A DNA stretch of 64,000 bases from Pseudorasbora parva (Eukaryota; Chordata; Actinopteri; Cypriniformes; Gobionidae). The position numbers and the translations under genes are program-made. The first letter of the stretch is position 1. Each line of letters opens with the position of its first letter. Below are positions 47,418 to 60,470 of this stretch, piece by piece. The notes below the pieces were generated by a model that was not told where the DNA came from, did not search any database, and saw nothing but the letters and a program-made list of their open reading frames with translations. The stretch is from positions 39,868,803 through 39,932,802 of the forward strand of contig NC_090177.1 of the NCBI RefSeq assembly GCF_024679245.1, in the 5' to 3' direction.

Positions 47418-47530
47418 TGTGTGTGTGTGTGTGTGTGTGTATCTGAAACCGTTCTCCTTGTGGGGACATTTTTTGGTTCATAAATCACTTATAAATCACA
47501 CTAAGTGATGGTTTTTTGACAATGTAAAAA
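47270..47530. repeat. CA-linked dispersed repeat, inverted copy, with TG/TGCG array
   Basis: Carries GGGTAGGTTTAGGG (47338-47351) and the GTAAAAATGCAGAATGTTTC stretch, in reverse orientation to 59.7 kb. 47361-47440 is TG that becomes TGCG for about ten units and returns to TG. The flank has CCTTGTGGGGACATTTTTTG. Confidence 0.8.
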
Positions 47531-48420
47531 TGCAGAAAGTTTTGTGTGATGGCTGTTTACGGTCAGGGAATAGAAAATATACAGTTTATACAGTATAAAA
47601 ATCATTATATCTATGAATAGTCCCCTAAAAAAACATGAAAACGCAACATGTTGTGTGTGCGTGCGCGTGCACAACGCCATTATGAGATGAATGTGAACTC
47701 TAATTGGAAACATGCCGTCAAACATAGACAAATGAAAACACACATTACTTATCTCCCGTGTCTTTCTAATTCTCTTTGTCTCTTGTTCATACACACACTA
47801 ACATTCCCCTCATTGTTATTATTAAATTACTGTCGCCGCATTGTTTTTGCTCTTTAAAGTATGAGGTACATTTCCTGTGTGTGTTTTTTTTCTGCCGTAA
47901 TAAGCTGTTCTAAAGGGCACATGCTCAAACTGCTCAATTTGGCAGCCGGTCTCAGTCTCTCACATGTGTTGGCCACAGGAAAGAAGCACTGGAGCTATTG
48001 AGCATCTCACCAAGCACTTCCTCCACACACACACACACACACACACACACCCTGTTTAGTCGTGGGATTACGAGCAGACCTCTCGCATTTAAACTGAGCG
48101 CAGCTGTTCCTGTAACACACACACACACGGAGAAGAACTGCAGAGATGATCTCACTCTTCATCACTTACAACCTACACGAAACAGATCACCAACATCCGC
48201 CCGACAACACCCTTTAATCCAGCGTGCAACCAGCTTTCAGATCTGTGCTGTGTCCATATTCACTGCACAACATGTATTTTTGACCAAATAAATGCAGCAT
48301 TGGTGAGAATAAGAGACATCTTTCAAAAACATTAAAAAAATTGGTAACACTATAGAATAATGGTCCGTTATTAATAGATAACTATGCAGGAAGTAATGCA
48401 GGACTATTAAGTAGCACAAC

Positions 48421-48860
48421 ATTAAAGCTGCACTGTGTGATATTTCCCCCCATCTAGCGGTGTAAAGGTAAATGACCATCCAGTGAATAATAGTTTCTGT
48501 TCCTCTCAATTCTGATTTCGTTTTAACTCCTACGGTGGCCGATTTAGTCCAAGATTAACATGGCAATCCCCCTCTTCACATTCGACACGGTGCCATCGAG
48601 TGTTAAAACGCGAAAGGCGAAGCTTGAATTTATGGGTATGTCCCTCTTTGGCTAATGTACTTTCAAGATGGAGGGGCAACATGGCGACCGGCATTCGAAC
48701 CCCTCACCCGTATGTGTTTTCAATGGCATATTATAAACTTACGAGAATACTTTATTACTTGAAAGAAGTAAATATACATTAATGAGCACATATATTTTTG
48801 AAAGAACTAAGTGTTTTTAGCTAAGAATAAACTAAAAATGTTACACAGTGTAGCTTTGAA
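48421..48860. mobile_element. MITE with TTAAAGCTGCACTGTGTGA ends
   Basis: TTAAAGCTGCACTGTGTGAT at left and GTTACACAGTGTAGCTTTGA at right are inverted. It interrupts a repeat resembling the 21700 hAT MITE (GGTAACACTATAGAATAATGG at 48342). No coding. Confidence 0.6.
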
Positions 48861-49516
48861 ACTAGCTGATCAGTAAGTAATATTGAAATCAGGACTAAGA
48901 TAGTTCCTTATTAGGTAATTAATAGTTACTGAATGAGACTGGCGTCACTAGTAACTAATAGATAACAAGGAAGAATTATAAAGAAGATTATAATAATGGA
49001 TTACTAATCTCAACATTAACATGTCTGAGATGTGAGACATTATCTTTCTTTACTCTCAACGTGGTCATAAAATGCATCACTAATTACGTCATTATGCAGG
49101 AACTTCTAGTGATCTGGACCATTATTTTAAAGTGGAAAACATTGTTAGATCACTAGTAGTTCTTAAAAATTGTCCTTTGTTACTCTGAATAAAGTAATAA
49201 AATGCATCATTACTCAAGTACCCAATCACTCTTCAAGGACTACTGGCGGTTGGTCAGTTCATGACATAAAAAATCGAAAATCATAACAATGCGATAAACT
49301 GTAACTGTGTAAAAACAGTCAGCTTTCACAAGTATAATGCAGTTAAATGTCACAATAACTCCAACGCCATACACTTAGAGTTGTGTGTGTGTGTGTGTGG
49401 GTTTGTGTGTGTGTGTGTGTGTGTGGGGGGGGGGTAATCTAACCCTTAAATTAAGCGCGATCTGCTGTGATGTCAGAGTCATGTCGCAATGTGGTCAATG
49501 GATCTGCCAGAAATGT

Positions 49517-50140
49517 CAACCTGTCCTCCAAAAAATACGACTCTATAGGTCGTTTTTCAAGCACCTTATTATGACCTACATTTAAGTTTTAAAGTCATGC
49601 GCCCTCTAGCTGGCGTAAAGATAATGACAGTGCCATGTTACGTCTGACGTCATGACATGACGTATGACTGTCGTTACCAATCAAAATGCGTGTCCATTTT
49701 AATACAATGTCTGGACTTTTTACCACCATTTGTCATATTTCCATTTAGCAAAAATAATTTTTTTAATTTACAACTACACCCACCCACCCCATCCCTAAAC
49801 CTACCCAGAGATTTATAGTGCATACACACTTTATGAGCACATGTGTTCCCTGGGACTGAACTCACGATCGCATGATCACATGTTGTTGTTGTAGTGCAAT
49901 GCTTTACCAACTGAGCTGTGCAAAACCTGGAATATTACGCAGATAAAAGGGGAAAATGCTTTAAAATGAAAGCGTCCTGCTGTCAATAGGAGCGCAACTT
50001 AACAATACAGTCCTGCGCGTCGTATTTAATTAATTAAAATATTGTCAACAGGCGCGCAACTTTAGTAAACGCTCCTATGGGTCGTATTTCAAGCAAGTGA
50101 CAAACGACCTGTAAAGGCGTATTGGTTGGAGGACATGTTG
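49517..50140 (-). mobile_element. hAT-type MITE carrying a tRNA-like module, copy 1
   Basis: The ends CAACCTGTCCTCC and (inverted) CAACATGTCCTCC are flanked by AGAAATGT and AGAAATGG (7 of 8). On the minus strand the interior holds a tRNA-like A box (AGCTCAGTTGGTAAAGC) and B box region, then GGGTAGGTTTAGGG. It is an inverted copy of 51744-52332, 1.6 kb away. Confidence 0.85.
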
Positions 50141-50155
50141 AGAAATGGACATACT

Positions 50156-51160
50156 CTGCGTCCCAATTCGCATACTATTCATACTAAATAGTATTCGAAG
50201 TAAGAATTAGTATGTCCCAAATCGTAGTATGCTGAATAGAGTTTTCCAAAGATACCCGGATGGTTTACTATTTCCAGTCCGAATTCGAAGTGCGGATCGA
50301 CGCGCACTCTAACGGCTGATATTACCCACAACCCACTGCGAGATGGACGAGGATTCGATAAGAACTACAAACACAGATAAAAAGAGTTTAAAAAACTACA
50401 AACATGATGGATGCGCGATTATGACGGTTAAGTACAGACAGAAAAATAGTGTGTCAAAATTGCACCTATAGGGGTACAACAGCTTGTCGCTGGGGCAATA
50501 TCCTTAAAAGGACAACTTTGTACCATTTTTACCACAAAAAGGTTCATTTGTACTCAAAGGTACTAATATGCACTTTTTAGGAGTAAAAAAGGTACAAAGT
50601 TGTCCTTTTAAGGGTACTGCCCCAGCGACAAGCTGTTGTACCCCTAAAGGTGCAATTTTGACACACTATTTTTCTGTGTGTAGAGAAGTTTAGATAAAGG
50701 GGTTTGAGGGACTAACTATCAGTATTTAACCTGACAAAAATATATTTATTCAGTGTTGTCCACATTATATTTCACCTGCAGCAGCACTGAGCACTTTTGT
50801 AAGGACACGTTTGGCCATTAACTTTTAAAAGCATCATTATATTTAAACTGCAAACACATGAGGAGAGTCTCTGCATTAAAGACACACACACGGCAGATCA
50901 GCGAGCGGCTACATTTCTCTCCGATACGGCAGGAGATTAGACTGAATGTGGAGGATTTGAACTGTGTGATGATTGACAGCAGTTTAAACGCTGATGGGAT
51001 GCTGAGTAAAAGCGACAAAGTCCGTTAAAGATGAAGAAGTAACTTATGTCCCGAAGCTTGCTTAATCTTCTGCTACGCACTCCAAAGTATATACTTTTTC
51101 TTCACAAAAAGAGTACGTACTTTTAAGACGTAGTATAAGTAGGCGAACTGGGACGCAGCA
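50156..51160. mobile_element. 1-kb MITE-like element with CTGCGTCCCA ends
   Basis: The left CTGCGTCCCAATTCGCATAC is mirrored by CGAACTGGGACGCAG at the right. A palindromic MITE (50436-50680) is nested inside. The right half contains a 150-nt segment without stops on the minus strand, but no known domain. Confidence 0.65.
50436..50680. mobile_element. Palindromic MITE (GTACAACAGCTTGTCGCTGG arms)
   Basis: The arms CAGAAAAATAGTGTGTCAAA and GGTACAACAGCTTGTCGC repeat in inverted order with few differences, so the element folds back over about 110 nt. An older member brackets 28312-30038. Confidence 0.88.
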
Positions 51161-51743
51161 ATACTGAGTAGACTCATCTCTCAGTCCAAATCAAGTGATC
51201 AAGTGTCCGTCTAAATAAACTTCCCTCACCCTTGATGAAGTTGATCGCATTTCAAAATGGCGGCAGGGATTCCCTCGAGGGAAGTGCTCAGGTTTACAAG
51301 CATGTGTCTAAAAGTGGAGTTAAACACAACCCTCTCAGTCCATTTGTAGCAAGGTATTGTGGGTTCACAGGGAGCAGGTGGGGCAAACGAGGGCCTTGTC
51401 AAAGTGTGACACGTTTCAGTAGGTTGACACCTCTGAGGCAGGATGAGAGGAGAGGCCGCGCTGACACAGCAGATTAGTGCGCACGCCCGTCAGCCGCCCT
51501 CACACCCGCCGCCCCGACCTGTGTTCTTCCTCTTCTCAGCAGGACGCCGAAAAACTCCTTCTCCATCCATCCCTCACTCTTTCTTTCTCAGATTCTCTCC
51601 ATCCTGTCCTTCGCCGTCCTTGACACTCCCCATGTTACATTCCCCTTCTCCTGTTTGTCTCTCTTGCAGAGCTGTATGCTAGACTGAAATAAGTACACTT
51701 CATTTAATGTGTTGACTAACATATCAAAGCACACGTAAAGTAC

Positions 51744-52332
51744 CAAAATGTCCTCCAACCAATACGCCTTTATGGGTATAGGTTGTTTGTCACGTCCTTG
51801 AAATACGACCCATAGGAGTGTTTACTAAAGTTGCGTCCCTATTGGCAATATTTTTATTCATGAAATACGGACACAGAGGAGCGTTTACTAAAGTTTTCCT
51901 CCTATTGACAGCAGTTCACTTTCATTTTAAAGCATTTTCCCCTTTTATCTGCTTAATATTTCAGGTTTTGCACAGCTCAGTTGGTAAAGCATTGCACTAC
52001 AACAACAACACGTGATCATGCGATCGCATGAGTTCGATCTCAGGGAACACATGTGCTCATAAAGTGTGTATGCAACATAAATCTCTGGGTAGGTTTAGGG
52101 ATGGGGTGGGTGTAGTTGTAAATTTAAATATATTTTTCTATATGGAAATATGACAAATGGTGGTAAAAAATCCACACATTGCATTAAAATGAACACCTAT
52201 TTTGATTTGTAACGTCACTGTCATTATCTTTACGGCAGCTAGAGGGCACATGACTTTAAAACGTAAATATAGGTCGTAATAAGGTGCTTGAAAAACGACC
52301 TATAGAGTCGTATTTTTTTGGAGGACATTTTG
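51744..52332 (+). mobile_element. hAT-type MITE carrying a tRNA-like module, copy 2
   Basis: Perfect 13-bp ends CAAAATGTCCTCC/GGAGGACATTTTG and perfect 8-bp target duplication TAAAGTAC (51736-51743 and 52333-52340) mark a hAT-type insertion. Inside, AGCTCAGTTGGTAAAGC (51974-51990) and GAGTTCGATCTCA (about 52030-52042) have the A/B box spacing of a pol III tRNA promoter, followed by GGGTAGGTTTAGGG at 52087-52100. Confidence 0.9.
51963..52045 (+). other. tRNA-like pol III promoter module inside a MITE
   Basis: GCACAGCTCAGTTGGTAAAG resembles the tRNA D-arm/A box and GAGTTCGATCTCAGG the T-arm/B box. The anticodon arm is replaced by an ACAACAACAACA stretch and cannot form a normal cloverleaf. It is therefore not a tRNA gene; it could be a SINE head absorbed by the transposon. 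Confidence 0.6.
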
Positions 52333-52487
52333 TAAAGTACTTATGGTAACACTTTATTTTACAGTGTCCTTACAGCAGTAATAACAGTATAATTATGCAT
52401 AATTACATGCAACTAACCCTCAACCAAACCCTAATTCTAACCTTAACCCTATAGTAATATCATTTATATTAATTAACCAACCTGGTC

Positions 52488-53101
52488 TCATTGGCAAAAC
52501 GTACCTGTGGCACGGTCTTGCAAACCACAAAATACGTACCAATAGGTACATATCGCGACAGTTTAAAAGTGAAATGAACACTAGAGGCAGTAAAACAGCA
52601 GTATTTTTTTATCGTTTTTTTTTTTTTCATTGTCCATGATTTGTAAACGAATACATTTTGGAGTTTGCGTCACTAAACCAGTTCCATATGTTCGGATTTT
52701 CTGACCTATTAAGCTTGCTCAGTAGCTCAGCTGGTACAGATTTGTACTTGCAATACGGAAAGGTTAGGGAACAAATCCCGCGAAAAACAGGTCATGATAA
52801 AAGAGCTCAAAGATGAGTTCAAAACTCAAGATAAAATGACATGATACAGTCTTATTTTTGTCACATTTGCTTTTATTTATACTATCGGGTAGGTTTAGGG
52901 TTTAGTGTGGGTGTACGTTAAAAAAACAGTGCAACAAAACATGCCAGACTGACGCACATCTGTTCCGGAAAAAAACTAAGCATTTAGCGCCACCCAGAGG
53001 ACATTTCACTTTTAAACTGTCGCGATATGTACCTATTGGTACGTATTTCGTGGTTTGCAAAAACGTTGCCACTGGTACGTTTTTCCAATGAGACCAGGCT
53101 G
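52488..53101. mobile_element. Second hAT-type MITE family with tRNA-like module
   Basis: The ends CAACCTGGTCTCATTGG and (inverted) CAGCCTGGTCTCATTGG continue into nearly 100 nt of inverted repeat (AAATACGTACCAATAGGTAC on both sides). The target duplication TAATTAAC is perfect (52480-52487, 53102-53109). Inside lie an A box-like TAGCTCAGCTGGTACAGA (52723-52740), a weak B box GGGAACAAATCCC and GGGTAGGTTTAGGG (52887-52900). Confidence 0.9.
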
Positions 53102-54129
53102 TAATTAACATGTTGTTAATTAGTATTACTCCGTCCATAAATGTACAATTACACGGTTAGAAAGACACAAAGAGTACTTGTTTATCATTTTAACTGTAGT
53201 GTGTTATTCGATATTACATTTAAAGTTAACGGTACACATCATTACTAATGTGTAATTACAAATATGTGCATTGGTAATTCTACCTACACAAAATCTCATT
53301 GCTCTCCTTTTAATCTCAATGATTAATATCGTAAAGGACGTCCTAGCCAAAGCCACTGAAATCACTTCAGTCAAACACCTTGCAGATGGTTCAATGAATG
53401 AATAATGGCATGCTATAAACCAGCAGGTGTTTTGCTGAGGCCATAGAAACCCCCAATATATACCTTTCTCATCTTGTTACAAATGTACAATCAATAAAGT
53501 ATGAGAACACAGAAATGGAAAATAAACAACAATCCGCATTAGCAAAGGCCCCATCACACACATCACAGTGTGTTTGGGTTGTACTGTTGCACTGTTGTTT
53601 ATTTAGTTAATTAGATCCAGAAACTTTCAGTGAATTAATGAAAATCCTGTTTAGCCCCGAGCTGCCTGCGGTTTAAGCGTTTCCTTAATAAACTGATGTA
53701 ATATTTGCCGTATTCATTTTTCAGACTAATCTGTCACACATTTCAGGTTCTCATAAATGATGCCTCGCAGTTATTGCTCAGCTTGTACAGTAATGGGCTT
53801 TTATTTGGCTCGTAGCATGTGCTAACATCCTGTGATGCATTATGGGGTTCTGTGTTCAACACGATCCTGTTTATACACACACACACACACACACACACGC
53901 AGGAATACACGCAAATATAGACACACTGTCACAACATGTCACACGGGAACTTTGATTAGGGTTTTAGGCGGGTAAAATTTCTCTTTATAGAAGCTGTTTG
54001 TTTTAAAAAGCTCTATTCTTCCAAGAGAAATGTGGATCTCAGGGTTTGGCATCGGTTCAAGGACAAACCAGTGCTACTAATACATCCTTTATCTCTGGCT
54101 CTCTGGCTCTCAGCTGTGAAGAGTCGATG

Positions 54130-54132
<3 letters not shown>

Positions 54133-54226
<94 letters not shown>
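54133..54226. repeat. (TG)n microsatellite, 94 bp
   Basis: Pure TG array. A small CA run lies upstream at about 53875-53898. Confidence 0.98.
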
Positions 54227-54228
<2 letters not shown>

Positions 54229-54419
54229 ATTTTTCTAATGTCTGTGATCCGTTATCGGGTCACTGGTTGGGTTTTAGGGCTCTCTCTAATGTTGAGCGAG
54301 CCTTAAAGTGCCCATTGCTCTTCATGTACTGTGAAATATGGTTGTTTGTGAATGTAAAAGGTCTGCACAGTTTTAAATACCAAAGTGCTTATAAAATAAG
54401 TAAAATTGCGTGCTGTTTT

Positions 54420-54900
54420 TGTGGGTGTCCCTTTAAATGCAAATGAGCTGTCAAGAAGACGGCAGGGCTTCAAGAGCTCATGCTCCGGTTTCAGGATAGT
54501 CTCACACACCGAAAATGTCAAAAACTGTCAGTAACGGTTTTCAGTTCAAACCGGAGTGTGGACAATAATGCTTACAGAGCCAGAGAATATATATATGCCT
54601 CCTCATGGAGACATAACAGGTATAGTTTTGTTTAATTAAGGTTATAACTTATTTGTCATCTTGGTTTTATCCAGTATTAGTACAAGCCTGTTGTAGCGGA
54701 CCGCGTCCAAATGATGGCCAAAACTTTACTGATGAGTTTATTGTACTTCACACCAAAGATGAAGCATCACAAAATCAATGTAAGACCTGTAATAAAGTGT
54801 GCAGTATAGTAACTACATGTAATGTGTAACAAGGACACTGTAAAATAAAGTAAATAATGGCAATGGTTTTTCAGTTTGGGGTGAACTATTCCTTTAAAGA
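54420..54900. mobile_element. MITE-like remnants (CCCTTTAAATGCAAATGAGCTG, GAACTATTCCTTTAA)
   Basis: Two short fish repeat termini are recognisable by motif, at about 54428-54450 and 54878-54896. Full borders are not established and nothing codes. Confidence 0.3.
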
Positions 54901-55365
54901 GACTGAAATGACTGAAAATTGACATCAGTGCACTGACATTCCTCTCATTTGTTCTTCACATTCTTCTCTTCTCGTAGTTTATGTTGTGCTGAATGGACTA
55001 AAGAAAACAGCAGAGGAATCTTTTGTTGCACTTTGTCTGATATTTTCCAGCACAGCCAGATCTGCGTTACACAATGTTGATGCTCTGCTGTGTGCAGACG
55101 GGACAGGCGGGGAACTGCACTCTCACCAAGAACAAATGGGCAGGTTAGGCTTTTTCCCCTCACAAAGAGAAAAGGACAAAAATGATTTTAAAAAAAAACA
55201 AATGCAAAAATAAAGACATTAAAATTACACTGTAACTTTTGGCCCTGTAGCAGTTAAAAAACAAGACTGCATACATTTTGCGGCAGAAGATTGTTTTGCT
55301 TGTGCTCTGGCTCTGTGTTATGAATACGGTCCTCCTATTGCTCATAAAACATTCACTACTCGGCT

Positions 55366-56739
55366 TAAAGGTGCACTATGTAGTATTTTTGCAGTAAAAT
55401 ATCAAAAAACCACTAGGTCGGTGTTATATATTTTGTTCAGTTGAGTACCTACAATATCCCAAATGTTTCCAACTATTTGTAAATTGTGAGAAAATTTCTA
55501 TTTTAACTAAGGACCGGGACGTTTCAGCATTGCGTTTGAGGGAGTCTCCTGTCAATCTCGTCATATCTGCGTTACCCTCGGTTTCGGCTTTTATTTGGCA
55601 GGAGCGCTTTACTCTTAGCAGTGTGAACAAGTGAACGCACGGAGTAACGTCATAACATCATTTTAAACACACTTAAATGTATCTAATATGATAAACAGAG
55701 CTGCATTACCTCATAATCATAACCGGAAGAGCGGATCAGTGCAGGCGCCCGGCGATATTAAAAGTCCCGCTGCTCGCGAGCCGTGTGTTTGTATAACAAT
55801 CACTCCAGCGGCTGTGCTCAGCTCCACAACACTCTGTCCTGCTCTGCTTCACTACAGTAACGTTAATAACCGCATCCATGATCATGATTTCTGCCCGAGT
55901 CCTATTTTCCACCGGCTGTGAGGTGAAGACCACATGTCTTAAGATGCTGCGCTCACACTTGCCGTCATCAAACACCGCCTTTGTTTAGAATAGGCGCCCT
56001 CTAGCGGACGGAAAGAGATATAAGATTAAGAGATATAACCAGTTTAGACTGAAAGGATCTCAAGCTGACTATCTGAAGACGTTACTGTAGCTTTACTCAT
56101 TAATAGACACGGTACTTCCTTGAAAATCAATTACAGCACAGCACTACAACCATAATGAAATGAGCCTTCACAATAGATAATGCTTTACAATGAACTCTGT
56201 TAGAGAGCTACATATGGTAATTAATCTGTTCAATAAAACACCTTAATCACCTGTTGAGTCATAAAAATGGCTTCTCTGCATCTTAATCGTTTTTACAACT
56301 TTTCAAATCCCTCAGTTCTCACTATATACGAAAAGCCAAGCCAATGTTGATTCTTGTTTATTACGAGCTCTGTCACGTTCTCTCTTTGCCAACAGACTCT
56401 CCTATGTTCAACTTTTGTTTAAAAGGGGTGTTTCACCTGAGGTTGGAGATTTAGCCTGACCGTGTCAACCTTTGTCACTCAAGAAAACTTACCTATGCCA
56501 CTCTCATACCATGCTCACATCAAAGTAGCCAAAGCAACTTTTCTCTATTTACGGATATGACGAGATGCGCACAGAGGATGGACGTGTGTCAGTACTTTCC
56601 CAGAAAATCATCCCATCAGGTCTAAAATATAAACACTTGTAACAGGCTAACCATAGTGACAAAAACACGTTTTGGAAAAAGGATTGAGGGTGTGCCGCCA
56701 TAATTTTGAACAAAAAAAAAGTTATATAGTGCACCTTTA
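55366..56739 (+). mobile_element. MITE of the TTAAAGGTGCAC family
   Basis: It starts TTAAAGGTGCACTATGTAGT and ends ATATAGTGCACCTTTAAA. The segment 55690-56010, with CACCGGCTGTGAGGTGAAGA and GCGCCCTCTAGCGGACGG, and the segment CCCAAATGTTTCCAACTATT are shared, in opposite order and strand, with 58151-59285. Sequence after 56020 may be a later insertion. Confidence 0.65.
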
Positions 56740-57039
56740 AATATAGAAAACAAAAATCTCCAAGTGGTAGAAAAGTAACACTTCAGTTACAACATGTCAA
56801 GACAAGATGTCAAGGCAAGAGTTCTAATCAAACTCAACAAGAGGAAACAATTTCTGTCAAAAGCTTCCCTTTTATTTGGTGCCATGGCAGGCCAATGGCT
56901 CTCACTCACTCTCTTCTGTTATAACTTCCAAGACGTGTCCATCTACAACAACATCCAGCAACACAAATCCTTCACAGAATGAAGGAACTGACCTGTCTAG
57001 ATCTACAGTTTATAGCCTAGGCTTGGAAAATAAATGCTG

Positions 57040-57175
<136 letters not shown>

Positions 57176-58150
57176 AGTTTGGACTTTGAGCAGATAAAGT
57201 TCCCCGTACAGCTGCTTTGGCCAGCAGATGCACAGAAACATCTGTATTAACCTCTGGCAGTGTCCCAAGGGCAGCCTGCTGAGAGAAGGAATGCTAGGAA
57301 GGCCCTTCCACAGAGACAGAGACAGAGAAAGAACAGACAGACATGGAAAAGGGGCACAAAGAAGAAAGGGATAAGACGGCGGCTGAAAGAAAGGCACTCT
57401 GCTTCAGAACTCTGTTTTGTTTTAGCAACAACAGCTATCCCATAACTGACCATCTCACAATTACACTGAACATTTATTAGCACACACTGAGCCAGGTGAC
57501 CAGTGAAGACTGACTGGCATGGTATCAAAGTGACACATTTTACTGTAGGGTTGTATTAAAAACATTTCTGGGCCTCTGGGCCTAAGTAAAGATTGGAAAA
57601 ATCACATATAAATGTTCCTATGGCCAAACTACCAACAGCGAAATAAATCTGCAGCAGTCAGGTGGTACAACTAGAGCTCTGTAAGTTGTTTACGGTTATT
57701 ATTATTATAGTGTCATGTGCTTTGAGACATGAGGTAATTTAACGGGGTCTCTCAGGATGCTTTGCAGACTATGCTTTGAGTCTTAAAGCGTTTTGAAGGA
57801 AGCTTGATTGGATCCAGAAAACAAAAGGCAATGTAAGTACTGAGAAAGTTGTACTTTGAATTTGACATTATTTCAAAATGTACTTTTTAAATGTGTACTT
57901 AGTACACTTTCATGGCTGTTTCTTAACACAGTCTCTCTTAAAGTGCACTTGGTGGCATTTTATTTAATTAATATTATATTATCTGCAAGTACAGTTTTTA
58001 ACAAATATTTAAGATACTACAAGAGCTCATTCAATATAATTAATTCACAAGGGTTTGGTAACAAGTCCAGACCTTTAAAGGGGTAGTTCAACTGAAAATT
58101 AAACTTCACACACCCTCGTGATGCTCCAAACCTGCATGACTTTCTTTGGG

Positions 58151-59285
58151 GTTAAAGGTGCACAATGTAACTTTTCCGTCCACTAGAGGGCGCCTGTTCA
58201 AAACAAAGGCGTAGTTTGATGACATCTTGGGACATGTGGTCTTCACCTCACAGCCGGTGGAAAAGAATCGGAAAAGGACCCCATGGACATCGCTGCTCCG
58301 AGCCTGAGACGGACTTGACAATACCTTGTCATTTTCTCACTCAAACCGCAACCAACCTGCTGCTGCTTCTGCTTTAAGAGGGAAACCCTGCCCATAACCG
58401 CTTGTCTAGGATCTGTAATCCTCCGTAAGAATTCGTAATAGTAGCGTATTATTATCGAAAAGGAGCTAGCAAAAGATCCAGTGTGTATCTGTATTTGCAC
58501 TCGACAAATGATTACATTTCCACCGTGTTTTGGCCTCGCTGAGTAATGTAGCCAATCACAGACATGTGTGTAGATTTCCACAACGCAGTTGGCCAATCAC
58601 AGGAGTTGAATTTGGAATCCACTCACCACTCGAGTGAGTTCAGTTATCCCGTGCGTCTGTAAGTGCAGACATAGGGAAATAAAAGCTTCATTTTAGACCA
58701 GCTTCGCTGCGGAGATCTGTGAGATTGTGTTTATTGAGTGAGTGACAGCTTTTAGTGATTATAAAGGGAGCAGCCTTTGCACGCTGTCTGGGCAATATAA
58801 TGATTATTTATTTGTTATTAATAGGTTCAATAATATATTCAGAATTTGAATAAAACTTTTGTTTTCCACTTGTGACAAGCGGCCACATCCACGCTTCAAT
58901 ACACTGACCCATCCACATATACATGCGGGATTCACTCGAAAAATGTGTTGACTGATCAGTTATAAATAATCATGTCGAAATCAGGCTCATCAAAATGTCA
59001 GGAAAACACGATTCCTGGCTGCATGTCATTATTCATGGATCTCTGAATCTTTGGTAAGTTGTAAGGAACACTATATCGAGACCAGCCTTTAGTTTAAACT
59101 GATAATCGTTTGCTCTACTCGTGTTTTCCTCCATTAACTCTAGTCATGCAGCAGATCTTCTGCCACCCAGCCCCACAATTTACAAATAGTTGGAAACATT
59201 TGGGATATTGCAAAAAATATAACATTGGCGGTTTTTAGATATTTTTCAGAAAAAATACACATGTTAAATAGCACACAGTGAAAAT
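58151..59285 (-). mobile_element. MITE of the TTAAAGGTGCAC family, opposite orientation
   Basis: It starts TTAAAGGTGCACAATGTAAC, contains CGTCCACTAGAGGGCGCCTG and TTCACCTCACAGCCGGTGG, and near its far end AATAGTTGGAAACATTTGGG, all inverted relative to the 55.4-kb copy. The left border is firm; the right border is approximate (about 59240-59285). Confidence 0.65.
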
Positions 59286-59639
59286 AAAGTGTATTCTTCC
59301 AAGATGTAAACATGCAATGTAAAACACAGAAAATCAATAGTGTGATGTGTCCACTTGTGGATGTGCATTGAGTCAGACGTCTTTTAATGACACATTGATA
59401 ATCCTAACAAATTGACCTATTGCATCATGCATCCCCAACAAGGCTTTTCCGATTGCCAGTCACTGTAAAAGATTACGAACATGAGCCAGCCATGAGCCAG
59501 AGAGTCCTCAGAGATCTGTGTGTATGTGTGTGTGAGGAGGAAAGCAACTTCCAGGAGTATTAACTATTGTTGTACTGGGACTCCAGAGAGTTTGTGCATT
59601 AAGGAGAGGCTCACTGACACACACACACACACGCACATG

Positions 59640-60470
<831 letters not shown>

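Noticed and set aside
51963..52045. Functional tRNA gene
   Set aside because: A and B box-like sites exist but the anticodon and acceptor arms do not pair and the sequence lies inside a MITE.
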